Below are positions 8,061 through 16,938 of a stretch of 64,000 nt of DNA, piece by piece. This DNA comes from Bacteroidales bacterium (GTDB taxonomy: Bacteria > Bacteroidota > Bacteroidia > Bacteroidales > P3), in assembly GCA_017559135.1 (NCBI GenBank), contig JAFYSZ010000019.1, forward strand, positions 44,576 through 108,575. The letters are read 5' to 3'. Made by a program: the position numbers and the translations under genes. Within the stretch, counting starts at the first letter, position 1; each line of letters begins with the position of its first letter. Under the pieces are notes generated by a model that was given only the letters and a program-made list of their open reading frames with translations, did not search any database and was not told where the DNA came from.

Positions 8061-8666
8061 CTACAAATCGGTGTTATTTTTTGCAAGATTATACAAAAAT
8101 TCTCTTGCTCTGAACAATTTTGCCTTTACAGTCCCTATCGGAAGGTTTAATTCCTTAGAAATTTCCTCGTAAGACTTCTCTTCAAAGTAGCGTTTTTCTA
8201 TAAGGATTTTGTAATGTGGCTTTAATTTTTTTACGATATTGCGTAAAAATTGATGTTTTTGTTCTTCTATTATAGCTTCTTCGGGAGATAGTGATTCGGA
8301 AACTATGTTAAACTCAACTGCTTCTTGGTTTGGATTTGCGAAATAAGAATCTATGGAAATTGTTTGTGCTCTTTTTTTTCTTATATAATCCACACAGTTA
8401 TTTGTTGCTATGCGAAAAAGCCAAGTACTAAACGCAAATTCCGGAGTATATTTGTCTATGGATTTAAATGCTTTACCAAATGCTTCTATTGTCAAATCAT
8501 CTGCATCTGTTGTGCTGTTTGTCATCTTTAAAAGCATATAATAAAGTTGTTCTTTATAGAGATCCATAAGCTCAGTATAGGCTTTTTGATCTCCTTTTTC
8601 TCTTGCCTTACAGATTAGTTCGTAATCCCTTTTTGCTTTCTCGGTTTGGCTGTTTATTATTTCCAT
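8061..8666 (-). CDS. RNA polymerase ECF-type sigma-70 factor
   Basis: The 201-residue protein shows sigma region 2 at about 25-100, with 'DADDLTIEAFGKAFKSIDKY' and the promoter-melting motif 'FSTWLFRIATNNCVDYIRKKR'. Region 4 is at about 140-195 with the helix-turn-helix 'YEEISKELNLPIGTVKAKLFRAREFL'. Regions 1 and 3 are missing, as in ECF sigma factors. No anti-sigma gene lies next to it. Its start overlaps the end of the glycosyltransferase gene by 10 bases and the acetyltransferase follows after 3 bases. The three are thus translationally linked, suggesting constitutive co-expression rather than classic sigma/anti-sigma control. Confidence 0.92.
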   Translation of the reverse strand: MEIINSQTEKAKRDYELICKAREKGDQKAYTELMDLYKEQLYYMLLKMTNSTTDADDLTIEAFGKAFKSIDKYTPEFAFSTWLFRIATNNCVDYIRKKRAQTISIDSYFANPNQEAVEFNIVSESLSPEEAIIEEQKHQFLRNIVKKLKPHYKILIEKRYFEEKSYEEISKELNLPIGTVKAKLFRAREFLYNLAKNNTDL

Positions 8667-9802
8667 CGAGTTTTTTTTGTCGTTAGTATTCTCACCTCCA
8701 ATGTAAGATTAAGAAACATTTGATAAAGTTCCAAAATCGGTGCAAATATATATATTTTTTTTATTTTAAGCCTTTTAAATGCTCTATAATAGACAAAAAT
8801 TTGCATTATGCTCTTTAATAAGAATGCAACAAGCATATATTGCCACGGAAATGCGAATAAAAACATTGAAACTAAACTTAGATAAAACAACCATGTGCAA
8901 CAAGGTAAAAATGTTAATAATAATCTATGTGATTGTTTGAAATGTTTTCGAGAAATAATGTTACTTTTCTTTGATTTAATCCAATCTTTGTAGGTATGAA
9001 CAGTATCGTATGTTATTTGTGAGGAAGGTGTTAATATGACTGAGGTGTTTTTATTGTTTGCTACTTGATTTATGAAAATATCGTCATCTCCTGCCGATAA
9101 ATTGTAGTGTTTGATAAATCCTCCCACATTGTAAAATAGGTTTTTCTTGTATGCCAAATTGTATCCTTCGCCCATGTATGGTTTTTTGCAAAGTGCAAAC
9201 GATAAATAATTCATTGATCTTATTGCATGGTCGTATTGTATCAATTTATTAAGCAATCCTTTTCTTTTTGCAAGAGAAGCGTATCCTAAGACAATGTCTG
9301 TGTTGTCGGAAAAGGCAGTTGCTATATTTTTTAACCATTCAAACGAATCTGGTTTACAGTCAGACCTCGTCAAAACCAAATGTTCATATTTTGCAGACTT
9401 GATTCCGATTGAAATAGGGAACTTTTTTCCTTGGAATTTATTAACATTCTCTACTATATTAACGATTTTTAAATGTGGATAAATGACCGAGAGACCTTTT
9501 AACACATATTCTGTTTCGTCTGTCGAGGCATCGTTTACTACAATCACCTCATATTTCGGATAATCTTGTTCAAGAATTTCTATTAATTTGTTTTTAAGAT
9601 TGTATTCATCGTTTTTTGCTGCTATGATAACAGATAAGGGAGGTAAATCTTCATCTTTGGGGAAGGAAATATCTACATTTTTTTTGAATGCAATCTTTCC
9701 GTAAACTATTAAATAAAACAAGATTTGTAATACTAAGAAAAGACTTGTACAGGTTAAGATAACCAAATTTAATGTGGTTAGTGAAAATCCAAAGTTTATC
9801 AT
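8657..9802 (-). CDS. Membrane-bound family 2 glycosyltransferase
   Basis: The 381-residue protein has an N-terminal membrane helix (about 8-32) and a GT-A domain at about 50-260. The domain shows 'LSVIIAAKNDEYNL', the nucleotide-binding 'VIVVNDASTDET', the metal site region 'TRSDCKPD', and the acceptor-site 'GDDDIFINQ'. Two or three C-terminal membrane helices follow (about 285-365). It would transfer sugar from a nucleotide-sugar at the cytoplasmic membrane face, probably for a surface glycan; the substrate cannot be read from sequence. It is the first gene of the operon, with a -7 box just upstream. Confidence 0.88.
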   Translation of the reverse strand: MINFGFSLTTLNLVILTCTSLFLVLQILFYLIVYGKIAFKKNVDISFPKDEDLPPLSVIIAAKNDEYNLKNKLIEILEQDYPKYEVIVVNDASTDETEYVLKGLSVIYPHLKIVNIVENVNKFQGKKFPISIGIKSAKYEHLVLTRSDCKPDSFEWLKNIATAFSDNTDIVLGYASLAKRKGLLNKLIQYDHAIRSMNYLSFALCKKPYMGEGYNLAYKKNLFYNVGGFIKHYNLSAGDDDIFINQVANNKNTSVILTPSSQITYDTVHTYKDWIKSKKSNIISRKHFKQSHRLLLTFLPCCTWLFYLSLVSMFLFAFPWQYMLVAFLLKSIMQIFVYYRAFKRLKIKKIYIFAPILELYQMFLNLTLEVRILTTKKTRWK

Positions 9803-9819
9803 TTTTTATTATTTTTTGG

Positions 9820-9858
9820 CAAAAATATCCTTTTATTCGAGTTTTAGAGTTATTTTTG
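9820..9858. promoter_or_regulatory. Divergent -7 boxes between GT2 and tgt genes
   Basis: On the minus strand TATTTTTG (plus 9820-9827) lies 18 bp before the GT2 start. On the plus strand TATTTTTG at 9851-9858 lies 39 bp before the tgt start. The two divergent transcripts therefore share a 95-bp control region. Confidence 0.5.
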
Positions 9859-9897
9859 TAAATTATTTTTTTAACGTTTTTTGTTAATAACTTAGAA

Positions 9898-11028
9898 ATG
9901 ACCTTTACATTAGACTATATTTCAAAAGATTGCAACGCAAGAGCGGGTGTTATAAAAACTGATCACGGAGATATTCAAACACCTATATTTATGCCAGTCG
10001 GAACTCTCGGAAGCGTAAAAGGAGTTGGTAGTGATATTTTGACAAATGACATAAATGCTCAAATAATTTTAGGTAATACCTATCATCTTTATTTGAGACC
10101 TGGGCTTGATATTATAAAACAAGCAGGCGGTATTCAGAAATTCAATTCTTGGAACAAGCCTATGCTGACAGATAGTGGTGGATTTCAAGTTTATTCTTTG
10201 GGAGATAGACGCAAAATCACGGAAGAGGGTTGTATTTTCCGTTCTCATATTGATGGTTCTAAGCACATCTTCACTCCCGAAGGGGTAATGGATATTGAAA
10301 GAGTGATTGGAGCAGATATAATTATGGCTTTTGATGAGTGTACTCCTTATCCTTGTGATTACGATTATGCAAAAAAATCGTTAGGTCTTACTCATCGTTG
10401 GCTGAAACGCTGTGTTGATAGATTTAGAGAAACAGATAACATATATAATTACTCACAAACACTATTCCCTATTGTACAAGGAAGCGTATATAGGGATTTA
10501 AGAAAACAATCTTGCGAATATGTTGCTTCTTTTGAGTGTGAAGGGAATGCTATTGGGGGACTTGCTGTTGGGGAACCTGCGGAAATGATGTATGAACTTA
10601 CAGATTTGTGTTGTAGTTTATTGCCAAAAGACAAGCCTCGCTACTTAATGGGAGTCGGAACGCCTGTAAATTTATTGGAATCTATTGCTTTGGGAGTTGA
10701 TATGTTTGATTGTGTAATGCCAACTCGTAACGGAAGAAATGCAATGCTATTTACAATGGAGGGAGTTATGAATATGAAAAACAAAAAATGGGCAGATGAT
10801 TTTTCTATCTTAGATGAAAATGGGACTTCCTTTGTTGATAAACTCTACACTAAGGCTTATTTGCGTCATTTGTTTGTTTCGCAAGAATTATTAGCACTTC
10901 AAATTGCAAGTATTCATAACTTGGCTTTCTATCTTGAACTAATGCGTCAAGCAAGAGAACATATTATTGCAGGAGATTTTCTTTCGTGGAAAAATATTAT
11001 GGTAAAAAAATTATCTAATCGCTTATAG
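9898..11028 (+). CDS. tgt: tRNA-guanine transglycosylase
   Basis: The 376-residue length is normal for bacterial Tgt, which swaps G34 for preQ1 in tRNAs with GUN anticodons. Visible landmarks are 'VGTLGSVKGV', the catalytic Asp92 in 'MLTDSGGFQVYSL', 'GGLAVGE' and the nucleophile Asp271 in 'MFDCVMPTRNGR'. The C-terminal zinc site is abnormal. Where most bacterial enzymes have CxCxxC before the 'AY-RHL' motif, this protein has Gly, Ser and Asp in the three Cys positions ('GTSFVDKLYTKAYLRHL'). The following His is kept. The gene abuts the LptF/G gene with no gap (stop then ATG). Confidence 0.95.
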   Translation: MTFTLDYISKDCNARAGVIKTDHGDIQTPIFMPVGTLGSVKGVGSDILTNDINAQIILGNTYHLYLRPGLDIIKQAGGIQKFNSWNKPMLTDSGGFQVYSLGDRRKITEEGCIFRSHIDGSKHIFTPEGVMDIERVIGADIIMAFDECTPYPCDYDYAKKSLGLTHRWLKRCVDRFRETDNIYNYSQTLFPIVQGSVYRDLRKQSCEYVASFECEGNAIGGLAVGEPAEMMYELTDLCCSLLPKDKPRYLMGVGTPVNLLESIALGVDMFDCVMPTRNGRNAMLFTMEGVMNMKNKKWADDFSILDENGTSFVDKLYTKAYLRHLFVSQELLALQIASIHNLAFYLELMRQAREHIIAGDFLSWKNIMVKKLSNRL

Positions 11029-12135
11029 ATGAAGTTAAACAAAAAGAAATACGGCTTTTTATCTATTTTAGATGTTTACATTATCAAAAAGTTGCTATTA
11101 ACTTTCATTATGGCAATTTTATTGATTATTATGATTGCTATTATCTTTGATTTAAGTGAACGCTTAGATGATTTTATTTCTAACAATGCTCCTATAAAAG
11201 GATTAATTTTTGATTATTATTTGAATTTCATTCCACATTTTGCAAATTTATTTGGACATCTTTTCTTTTTTATTGCAGTTGTTTTTGTTTGTTCTAAATT
11301 AGCTTCTAATTCTGAGATAATTGCTGTTTTAAGTAGTGGAATAAGTTTCAAGCGTTTGTTAAGACCTTTTATTTTAACAGCAGTTTTTGTAGGTCTTGTC
11401 AATCTTTGGCTTAGCAATGTTTTAATTCCTAAGGTTAATGTGCCGAGATTAGAGTTTGAAAAGGTATATTATCGTAATCCTTATAGTAATCAGTTTTATA
11501 ATATACACTTGCAACCAAAGGAAAACGAGCAAATTTATGTACAACATTTTAGTAATAAAACCAATAAGGCTTATAAGTTTACGCAAGAGATAATTCAAAA
11601 TGGCGAAATCATAAAAAAAACTTATGCAGATCACATTATCTTTGATTCTTCTACAATGGATTGGATTATGATGAACTATCATATTAGAAATATCAATAAA
11701 AAAGAGGAGATAATAGAAAAAGGTGATAACAAACATATAGATATTGGTGTTTTACCTAACGAATTTAACTTAAACCAAATAAAAGTTGAAGTGTTAGACT
11801 ATAAACAATTAGATAAATCCATAGAAAGAGAAGAGTTAAAAGGCAATAGTGTAGTTACAGAACTTAAAATTGAAAAATATCAACGGCTTTTAAATCCTTT
11901 TGCCTATGTTATACTAACAGTTATTGGTGTTGCGTTATCTTCTCATAAAAAAAGAGGAGGAATTGGTCTTAATTTGGCTATGGGAATCATTTTGGCGTTT
12001 AGTTTAATTATGATGATGAAGTTGACAAACGTGTTTGCAACAAATAGTTCTTTGTCGCCATTTTTTGCAACTGCTCTCCCGCTTTTAATTTATGCAGTTA
12101 TTGCAATTGTTTTAGTAAGAAAAACACCAAAATAA
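11029..12135 (+). CDS. LptF/LptG-family permease (YjgP/YjgQ)
   Basis: The 368-residue protein has three hydrophobic helices in the first third (about 18-40, 60-82, 101-122) and three in the last third (about 285-365). Between them is a beta-rich periplasmic segment (about 130-275). This is the layout of the LptB2FG lipopolysaccharide exporter permeases, which extract LPS from the inner membrane. One Bacteroidota genome usually has two such genes, and I cannot decide between F and G. It starts immediately at the end of tgt, so the pair is probably an operon. Confidence 0.85.
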   Translation: MKLNKKKYGFLSILDVYIIKKLLLTFIMAILLIIMIAIIFDLSERLDDFISNNAPIKGLIFDYYLNFIPHFANLFGHLFFFIAVVFVCSKLASNSEIIAVLSSGISFKRLLRPFILTAVFVGLVNLWLSNVLIPKVNVPRLEFEKVYYRNPYSNQFYNIHLQPKENEQIYVQHFSNKTNKAYKFTQEIIQNGEIIKKTYADHIIFDSSTMDWIMMNYHIRNINKKEEIIEKGDNKHIDIGVLPNEFNLNQIKVEVLDYKQLDKSIEREELKGNSVVTELKIEKYQRLLNPFAYVILTVIGVALSSHKKRGGIGLNLAMGIILAFSLIMMMKLTNVFATNSSLSPFFATALPLLIYAVIAIVLVRKTPK

Positions 12136-12150
12136 AAGAAAAAAACGGCA

Positions 12151-13647
12151 ATGATAAACGATTTAATGAACAAAATTATCCAAAAACGTCTACCTCAAAT
12201 AGAGAATTATATGAAAAATCCTATTGAGGTGCAAGACAAAATTTTGAAAACACTTATTAAATCAGCACAAGAAACTATTTGGGGAAAGTTCTATGATTAT
12301 AAAAATATAAAATCGTGGAATGATTTCAACCAAAAAGTTCCTATCAATACGTACGAGGATCTCAGACCTTTCTTTGAAAGAGCAAGAGGTGGAGAATACA
12401 ATGTATTGTGGCCAACAGAAATCAGGAGATTTTCAAAATCTTCTGGCACAACCTCATCTAAATCTAAGTTTATACCCGTTAGTGAAGAGTGTTTAAACGA
12501 ATGTCATTATAAAGCAGGCAAAGATATGCTTGCTATTTATTGTAACAACTATCAATCAAACAATATTTTTAGTGGAATGAACCTTGCCTTAGGTGGTTCA
12601 AAGCACGAAAACGAACTTAATAGCGATATTTTTTGCGGAGATGTATCTGCAATAATTATTGATAATCTTCCGTTTTGGGCAGAATTGTATCGTGTTCCTA
12701 AAAAAGAGATTGCTCTTATGCCAGAGTGGGAAGAGAAACTTAATCGAATGGTTGATTCTATTATAGATGCGAATATCGTTAGTTTATCAGGAGTTCCGTC
12801 TTGGATGATGGTGCTTTTGAAAAAGGTTGTAGAAAAAACAGGAAAAACTATTGAAGAATTGTGGCCTAATCTTGAAGTTTATTTTCACGGAGGTGTTAAT
12901 TTTGCTCCTTATCGAAGTCAATTTGAGACTATTTTGCCTGCAAAAACAAGATATATGGAGACTTACAATGCCTCAGAAGGCTTTTTTGGCCTGCAAGACG
13001 ACCCAAATAAAGATTCAATGTTACTTTTATTAGACTATGGCGTTTATTATGAGTTTTTACCTATTGATCAACTTGAAGCAAGAAATCCAAAAGTTGTAAA
13101 TCTTGCTGATGTAGAAATCGGAAAGAACTATGCAATACTAATAAGCACTAATGCGGGACTTTGGAGATACTTAATTGGAGATACTATTTGCTTTACAGAA
13201 AAATATCCTTACAGATTTAAAATCACAGGTAGAACAAAAAATTTCATAAATGCTTGTGGTGAAGAATTGATTGTTGATAATGCTATTCAGGCTTTTTCAA
13301 AAGTTTGTCCTATCACAAATGCTATGATTAGCGAATATACTGCCGCTCCTTTATTTAATAAGGAAAAAAATGAGACAACGCATCAATGGATAATGGAATT
13401 TGAGAAAGAGCCTGAGGATTTTGCAACTTTTTGTGATTTATTTGACAAAGCGTTGCAAGAAACAAACTCTGACTATGAGGCAAAGCGATATAAAGATTTT
13501 GTATTAAAGAAACCTCAAATTATTAAAGTACCTCAGGGAACGTTTTACAAATGGTTAAAATCCAAAGGAAAGTTAGGAGGACAGCATAAAGTACCTCGTT
13601 TATCTAATAATAGAGAATTTATTGATGAAATATTAAAACAAATATAA
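12151..13647 (+). CDS. GH3-family acyl-adenylate-forming enzyme
   Basis: The 498-residue protein matches the GH3 auxin-responsive promoter family, members of the ANL adenylation superfamily. Visible motifs are the phosphate-binding loop 'FSKSSGTTSSKSKFIPVS' (about 92-109), the adenine-site region 'TRYMETYNASEGFF' and the hinge 'YRFKITGRTKNFINACGEEL'. In plants GH3 enzymes conjugate amino acids to hormones; the bacterial substrate is unknown. It lies 15 bp after the LptF/G gene and 4 bp before sufE, inside one run of tightly packed genes. Confidence 0.88.
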   Translation: MINDLMNKIIQKRLPQIENYMKNPIEVQDKILKTLIKSAQETIWGKFYDYKNIKSWNDFNQKVPINTYEDLRPFFERARGGEYNVLWPTEIRRFSKSSGTTSSKSKFIPVSEECLNECHYKAGKDMLAIYCNNYQSNNIFSGMNLALGGSKHENELNSDIFCGDVSAIIIDNLPFWAELYRVPKKEIALMPEWEEKLNRMVDSIIDANIVSLSGVPSWMMVLLKKVVEKTGKTIEELWPNLEVYFHGGVNFAPYRSQFETILPAKTRYMETYNASEGFFGLQDDPNKDSMLLLLDYGVYYEFLPIDQLEARNPKVVNLADVEIGKNYAILISTNAGLWRYLIGDTICFTEKYPYRFKITGRTKNFINACGEELIVDNAIQAFSKVCPITNAMISEYTAAPLFNKEKNETTHQWIMEFEKEPEDFATFCDLFDKALQETNSDYEAKRYKDFVLKKPQIIKVPQGTFYKWLKSKGKLGGQHKVPRLSNNREFIDEILKQI

Positions 13648-13651
13648 TAAT

Positions 13652-14080
13652 ATGAGCATAGAAGAAATAGAACAAGAGATTATTGAAGAATTTTCAAACT
13701 TCGAGGATTGGATGGACAAATATAGTTACATTATTGAGATAGGTAATACTTGTCCTATAATAGAAGAAAAAGAGAAAACAGAGAATAATCTTATTAAAGG
13801 TTGCCAATCTCGCGTTTGGGTAAGTGCTAAATTAGACGAAAACGGACTTATGCAAATTACTGCCGATAGTGATGCGGTGATAACAAAGGGAATAATTACG
13901 CTTCTTTTGAGAGTGTTCAATAATCAAAAGCCAGAAGATGTTTATTCTGCGGAATTAAAATTTGTAGACGAAATTGGATTAAAATCTCACCTTTCTCCTA
14001 CTCGATCAAATGGTCTTTTGAGTATGATAAAACAAATAAAACTTTACGCATTAGCTTTTAGCGTAAAACAAAATCAATAG
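13652..14080 (+). CDS. sufE: SufE-family cysteine desulfuration protein
   Basis: The 142-residue protein has the SufE fold signature, with the sulfur-accepting Cys51 in 'LIKGCQSRVWV', the same position as in E. coli SufE, and 'ADSDAVITKGIITLLLRVF'. SufE takes persulfide from the SufS desulfurase for iron-sulfur cluster assembly. No sufS, sufB, sufC or sufD gene is in the window, but the next gene is a SufT-like assembly factor, supporting the role. Confidence 0.92.
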   Translation: MSIEEIEQEIIEEFSNFEDWMDKYSYIIEIGNTCPIIEEKEKTENNLIKGCQSRVWVSAKLDENGLMQITADSDAVITKGIITLLLRVFNNQKPEDVYSAELKFVDEIGLKSHLSPTRSNGLLSMIKQIKLYALAFSVKQNQ

Positions 14081-14082
14081 AT

Positions 14083-14406
14083 ATGGAAAATAACGTATTA
14101 AAAGACATATTAAAAGACAGAATTATTCAACGTTTAAAAACAATTCACGATCCCGAAATACCATTAAACATTTACGAATTAGGGTTAATTTATGAAATAG
14201 ACATAGATGAGAATTGTGATGTTTTGATTGTAATGACTCTAACCGCACCAAATTGTCCTGTTGCAGAGAGTTTACCATTAGAAGTTGAAAAAACCGTAAA
14301 ACAAACCGAAGGAGTAAACAACGTACAAGTACAAATAACCTTTGAACCAGCTTGGTCAATGGACAAATTAAGCGATGAAGCAAAACTTGAACTTGGATTC
14401 TTATAA
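14083..14406 (+). CDS. DUF59/MIP18 iron-sulfur assembly factor (SufT-like)
   Basis: The 107-residue protein has the DUF59 landmarks 'DPEIPLNIYELGLIY' (23-37) and the conserved 'MTLTAPNCPVAESL' with Cys58. Members such as SufT and PaaD help mature iron-sulfur proteins. It starts two bases after sufE. The last 32 bases overlap the start of the downstream permease gene in another frame. Confidence 0.9.
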   Translation: MENNVLKDILKDRIIQRLKTIHDPEIPLNIYELGLIYEIDIDENCDVLIVMTLTAPNCPVAESLPLEVEKTVKQTEGVNNVQVQITFEPAWSMDKLSDEAKLELGFL

Positions 14407-15457
14407 TAAACCTATATATAAATTACTCAAAGACCCAATTAGTCTTATAAGTATCATTGTTATAGGTATTTTTTTGTTTCTCTCGATTGGAGCATACTTT
14501 ATAAGCCCCGATTCAACTCCTTATGCAAATGAACAACATTTGGAAATCGCCGTAAAAAAACCTGGTTTTAGCATAAAATTTCTTTGTTTTAAAAATTTAG
14601 ATCAAAGAAAAAATAGTTTTTTTCAAAGACTTATTTACGGTCAACCCTCAGAATATATTTCAACTCCTATTTACAAAGATTGGAAACAAGGCGACAAACA
14701 TTTTGTTGAAACATACACAGGCGATAGTCCTAATAATGGTGAGATAATTTGCATAAATCCTGATTCGGATTATAAGATAGAAACTCGCACCTACTATTTA
14801 GGAACAGACAGATACGGACGCTGTTTATTATCTCAACTAATAGTTGGCACAAGAGTATCAATTGCCGTAGGGCTTATTTCACTTTTCATTTCTTTATTTA
14901 TAGGCATCACACTCGGAGCAATATCTGGTTATTTCGGAGGCTGGATTGACAACGTAATTATGTGGTTAATCAATGTTGTTTGGTCAATACCAACAGTACT
15001 TTTAGTAGTTGCAATAACATTTGCCTTAGGCAAAGGATTTTGGCAGGTTTTTATTGCAATAGGTCTTACAATGTGGGTAGATATTGCAAGAATGGTAAGA
15101 GGGCAAGTAAAGAGTATAAAAGAAAAAGAATACATAACAGCCTCAAAAGCCTTAGGATTTAGTAACGCAAGAATTATTACAAAACAAATTCTTCCGAACA
15201 TAATAGGGCCAATAACCGTTATATCAGCATCAAACTTCGCAAGTGCGATCTTACAAGAAGCAGGACTAAGTTTTCTTGGTTTAGGAGTTCAGCCACCCAT
15301 GCCTTCATGGGGCAGTATCATCAAAGAAAACTACGGATACATTATATTAGATGCCGCATATATGGCAATAGCACCCGGAATCGCAATTATGCTTTTAGTA
15401 CTTTCCTTTTTTGCACTCGGAAGCGGTATAAGAAAAGTAATAGATGTAAGAAATTAA
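14375..15457 (+). CDS. ABC transporter permease, OppC/DppC type
   Basis: The 360-residue protein has an N-terminal membrane helix (about 20-42), an extended extracytoplasmic segment, the conserved 'YYLGTDRYGRCLLSQLIVGTRVS' (about 133-155), and five further helices of the BPD_transp_1 domain. The ATPase-contact loop 'ASKALGFSNARIITKQILPN' is present. It would be one half of a peptide or nickel-type importer, but no OppB, ATPase or binding protein is adjacent. Its ATG lies 32 bases inside the SufT-like gene; a start after the overlap would remove the N-terminal residues before the first helix. A hairpin terminator follows. Confidence 0.85.
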   Translation: MKQNLNLDSYNKPIYKLLKDPISLISIIVIGIFLFLSIGAYFISPDSTPYANEQHLEIAVKKPGFSIKFLCFKNLDQRKNSFFQRLIYGQPSEYISTPIYKDWKQGDKHFVETYTGDSPNNGEIICINPDSDYKIETRTYYLGTDRYGRCLLSQLIVGTRVSIAVGLISLFISLFIGITLGAISGYFGGWIDNVIMWLINVVWSIPTVLLVVAITFALGKGFWQVFIAIGLTMWVDIARMVRGQVKSIKEKEYITASKALGFSNARIITKQILPNIIGPITVISASNFASAILQEAGLSFLGLGVQPPMPSWGSIIKENYGYIILDAAYMAIAPGIAIMLLVLSFFALGSGIRKVIDVRN

Positions 15458-15478
15458 AAAAAATCAATCAAATAAAAT

Positions 15479-15504
15479 AAAAGAAACATTTGTTCGTTTC
15501 TTTT
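15479..15504 (+). terminator. Terminator after the permease gene
   Basis: AAAAGAAAC and GTTTCTTTT form a 9-bp stem with an 8-base loop and a short T run, 22 bases after the permease stop. Confidence 0.6.
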
Positions 15505-15547
15505 GAACTAAACAAAGATTTTATAGAGTAAAAATAAAAAATCAGAA

Positions 15548-16903
15548 ATGAGAAAAAAGAGTTTTTCAATTATCAAATTTGCGTTTGTTTTCAGCATTTT
15601 CTTGCTGACACAAAACGCTTACGCACAAGAAGCAGAAAGTTCTCAAACCTTAGAGTTGGATTTGGAAACAGCACTCACGATTGCACACGACAATAATCCG
15701 ACAATAAAGATTGCAGAACTTGAAATAGAAAGAGTAGATTACGCAAAGCGAGAAACATTAGGCAATTTACTTCCATCACTTTCTGCATCAGGACAATACA
15801 CCAACAACATAATGAAATCAGTTATGTTTATGCCAGAAAGTTTCTCTGCAATGATGGGAGGACAAAAGTACATGGAAATAGGATACAAGAATTCCTACAC
15901 TGCAACCGTGTCTGCTGCATTACCGATTGTAAACTTTGCACTTTGGGAACAAATAAAAAGCAAACAAAACGAAATAGATCTAATAATAGAAAAGTCAAGA
16001 GCGTCAAAAATTGATATGACAAAACAAGTCAAAGACGCATATTTTGCAGTATTATTAGCAAAAAATAGTTTGAACGTATTAGAGAGAAGTATAAACAACG
16101 CAAAAGAAACTCTCAAAACAACAAAAACCTCCTACGAACAAGGAATGGTTTCAGAATATGACTACATCAGAGCACAAGTTCAAGTAAATAATCTAAATCC
16201 TACCTATATTTCTGCAAAAAACGGCTTAGATTTAGCAATTTTACAATTAAAAATGATTCTATCTCTTCCTACCAATCAAGAAATAAGCCTAAAAGAAAAC
16301 TTAGAAGACTTTTCTAATAAAGTAACAGAAATAAATCTTAATGAGAATACAGCAGAAAACAACTCGGATCTAAGACAAATGGACTTAAACATAATAAGTC
16401 TAAAAAATTCTCTTCGATTAGTAAATTCACAACACCTTCCTTCGTTATCAGCCTTTGGACAATATTCTTACCTTACACAAGCCGAAGATTACAACTTTGC
16501 AGATTACAATTGGGTTGGTAGTGCAGCAATAGGATTACAATTAAACATTCCTATTTTCAACGGACGCACAGTTGTAAACAAAGCAAAACAAATCAAGATT
16601 TCCTTAAAAGAATTACAATTACAAAAAGAATACTTAAAAGAAGGTATAGATTTGCAAATTCAAGCAGCAATCAACAGTATGAATGCCGCAAAAGAACAAT
16701 TAGAAGCAAACAAAGACGCTATCAAACAAGCAGAACGTGGATATGAAATAGCAAAAGTACGCTATCAAACAGGCACAGGAACAATTTTAGAACTTAACGA
16801 CAGCGAATTATCTATGACACAAGCAAACCTAACCTATCAACAATCATTATACGACTATCTGATAGCACAAACAAATTTAGAAAAAATATTAGGAAGAAAA
16901 TAA
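15548..16903 (+). CDS. TolC-family outer-membrane efflux protein
   Basis: The 451-residue protein has a signal peptide (about 1-26, ending AYA-Q) and two OEP repeats of long coiled-coil helices, ending in 'YDYLIAQTNLEKILG', which is the usual TolC-family end. It forms the trimeric outer-membrane duct of a tripartite exporter. It is first in an operon with the adaptor (35-bp gap) and the RND pump (27-bp gap). Confidence 0.92.
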   Translation: MRKKSFSIIKFAFVFSIFLLTQNAYAQEAESSQTLELDLETALTIAHDNNPTIKIAELEIERVDYAKRETLGNLLPSLSASGQYTNNIMKSVMFMPESFSAMMGGQKYMEIGYKNSYTATVSAALPIVNFALWEQIKSKQNEIDLIIEKSRASKIDMTKQVKDAYFAVLLAKNSLNVLERSINNAKETLKTTKTSYEQGMVSEYDYIRAQVQVNNLNPTYISAKNGLDLAILQLKMILSLPTNQEISLKENLEDFSNKVTEINLNENTAENNSDLRQMDLNIISLKNSLRLVNSQHLPSLSAFGQYSYLTQAEDYNFADYNWVGSAAIGLQLNIPIFNGRTVVNKAKQIKISLKELQLQKEYLKEGIDLQIQAAINSMNAAKEQLEANKDAIKQAERGYEIAKVRYQTGTGTILELNDSELSMTQANLTYQQSLYDYLIAQTNLEKILGRK

Positions 16904-16938
16904 ATAATTACAAAAAATCATAAAAACAGACGAAAACA

